A stretch of DNA of 64,000 bases from Flavobacteriaceae bacterium UJ101 (GTDB taxonomy: Bacteria; Bacteroidota; Bacteroidia; Flavobacteriales; UJ101). Made by a program: the position numbers and the translations under genes. The notes below the pieces were generated by a model, which saw only the letters and a list, made by a program, of their open reading frames with translations, searched no databases and was not told where the DNA came from. The stretch lies in assembly GCA_001880285.1 (NCBI GenBank), contig CP016269.1, positions 2,428,501 through 2,492,500 on the forward strand, in the 5' to 3' direction. Shown here piece by piece: positions 63,294 to 64,000 of the stretch (position 1 is the first letter of the stretch; each line of letters begins with the position of its first letter).

Positions 63294-64000
63294 AAAATAA
63301 AAAGCTTTTAGTAGTACCTTTTGTGATATTATTTTTAAGTCTATGTATTGCTCAGGAAAATACAATTTATGAACAAGGAACACTCAATGAGAAATTGCAT
63401 CTGTTATTTCCTTCAGCTAATATAACACCTATTGAAGTATTAGGAGATTTTAAAGAAACCTATCAAATTATATTAGAGGAACCTTTAGATCATGAAAGAC
63501 CAGAAAAAGGAACATTTAAACATTATATGTATTTATCTCATAAGGGATATGATTTACCTACTGTAATAGAAACGGAAGGATATAGTGCTCAAAATAAAAT
63601 AACAGAATTGAGTACTCTTTTAAATGGTAACCAACTTATTGTAGAATATCGTTTTTACGGAAAATCGAGACCAGAAACTATTCCTTGGGAGTATTTAACG
63701 AATGATCAAGCTATTGAAGATTATCATACAATTGTAACAAAGTTGAAAAAGATTTATTCAGGAAAATGGATTTCTACTGGAATAAGTAAAGGAGGTGAAA
63801 CTACATTAATTTATAAATCAAAATATCCAAAAGATGTTGAAGTTGCTGTTCCTTATGTAGCTCCTATAATTAATACGACAGAAGATCCAAGAACGGATCA
63901 TCATATTAAAACAGTTGGTACCAAAGAATGCAGAGATAAAATAATAACATTTCAACGTACTGTACTAAAGAATAGACAAAAAGTTTTAAAAGAAGTAAAT
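63284..64000 (+). CDS. Secreted S37-family prolyl aminopeptidase-like protein (partial, 5' end)
   Basis: Open from ATG 63284 to the right edge (239 codons, no stop). A signal peptide (VVPFVILFLSLCIAQ) is followed by EEPLDHERPEKGTFKHY, EYRFYGKSRPE and the nucleophile elbow GISKGGETTLIYK, as in the S37 (PS-10) alpha/beta-hydrolase peptidases. Such enzymes release N-terminal proline-containing tripeptides or prolyl residues, so it could supply hydroxyproline peptides to the neighbouring genes from outside the cytoplasm. The C-terminal half, including the Asp/His of the triad and any sorting domain, lies outside the window. Confidence 0.8.
   Translation, partial: MILKNKKLLVVPFVILFLSLCIAQENTIYEQGTLNEKLHLLFPSANITPIEVLGDFKETYQIILEEPLDHERPEKGTFKHYMYLSHKGYDLPTVIETEGYSAQNKITELSTLLNGNQLIVEYRFYGKSRPETIPWEYLTNDQAIEDYHTIVTKLKKIYSGKWISTGISKGGETTLIYKSKYPKDVEVAVPYVAPIINTTEDPRTDHHIKTVGTKECRDKIITFQRTVLKNRQKVLKEVN

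Noticed and set aside
1-64000. tRNA, rRNA and riboswitch genes.
   Set aside because: No tRNA T-loop signature, rRNA core sequence or known riboswitch motif was seen by eye in either strand; weak or degenerate ones could be missed.

Overview
The window is AT-rich, densely packed bacterial chromosome that looks like Bacteroidota, class Flavobacteriia, genus not resolved. Supporting signs are type IX secretion/gliding genes (PorV, GldJ), a T9SS type A C-terminal sorting domain, promoters of the Bacteroidota TAnnTTTG form, an OlsF-type ornithine-lipid synthase and other typically flavobacterial families. No rRNA, tRNA, CRISPR array, transposase or prophage was found. Genes lie on both strands in short operons. 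About 50 protein genes are called, two of them cut by the window edges (porV on the left, an S37-type peptidase on the right).

Region 1 (1-33.9 kb) is mostly core genome. It holds porV and gldJ (divergent), murF, idi, queG, a methyltransferase/membrane pair, an ECF sigma factor with a tiny downstream ORF, a GNAT-aspartate kinase-OlsF run, an MBL hydrolase, ppa, valS, a DUF1573 protein, a retropepsin-like/PDZ protein, a YtxH/holin-like envelope-stress trio, an aminotransferase-murB pair, a second ECF sigma factor, a response regulator/TPR histidine kinase pair, htpG, a sugar acetyltransferase, a HAD nucleotidase operon, radC, a glutaminyl cyclotransferase, rsgA and cysM.

Region 2 (33.9-53.8 kb) is surface and transport. 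It has a 1290-residue T9SS-exported metallophosphoesterase with four stalk repeats, a membrane protein, a DASS transporter with an outer-membrane porin, a ToxR-topology candidate regulator divergent from that pair, an NhaP-type antiporter, and a small secreted protein followed by a 2790-residue adhesin. The adhesin has TSP3-like calcium-binding repeats, duplicated discoidin-like domains and a delta-60-like propeller. Its C-terminal module also occurs twice in the small protein upstream.

Region 3 (53.9-64 kb) is a hydroxyproline-utilisation island. An AraC regulator is divergent from a five-gene operon: DapA-family deaminase, alpha-ketoglutarate semialdehyde dehydrogenase, 4-hydroxyproline epimerase, FAD D-amino-acid oxidase and Xaa-Pro peptidase. 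Convergent to it is a two-gene operon for trans-3-hydroxyproline (dehydratase plus pyrroline-2-carboxylate reductase). Divergent from that is a secreted prolyl-peptidase-like gene running off the edge. Together they can release hydroxyproline from proline-rich, collagen-like peptides, send the 4-hydroxy isomer to 2-oxoglutarate and recycle the 3-hydroxy isomer to proline. Functions are read from sequence motifs and family knowledge; no database search was run.
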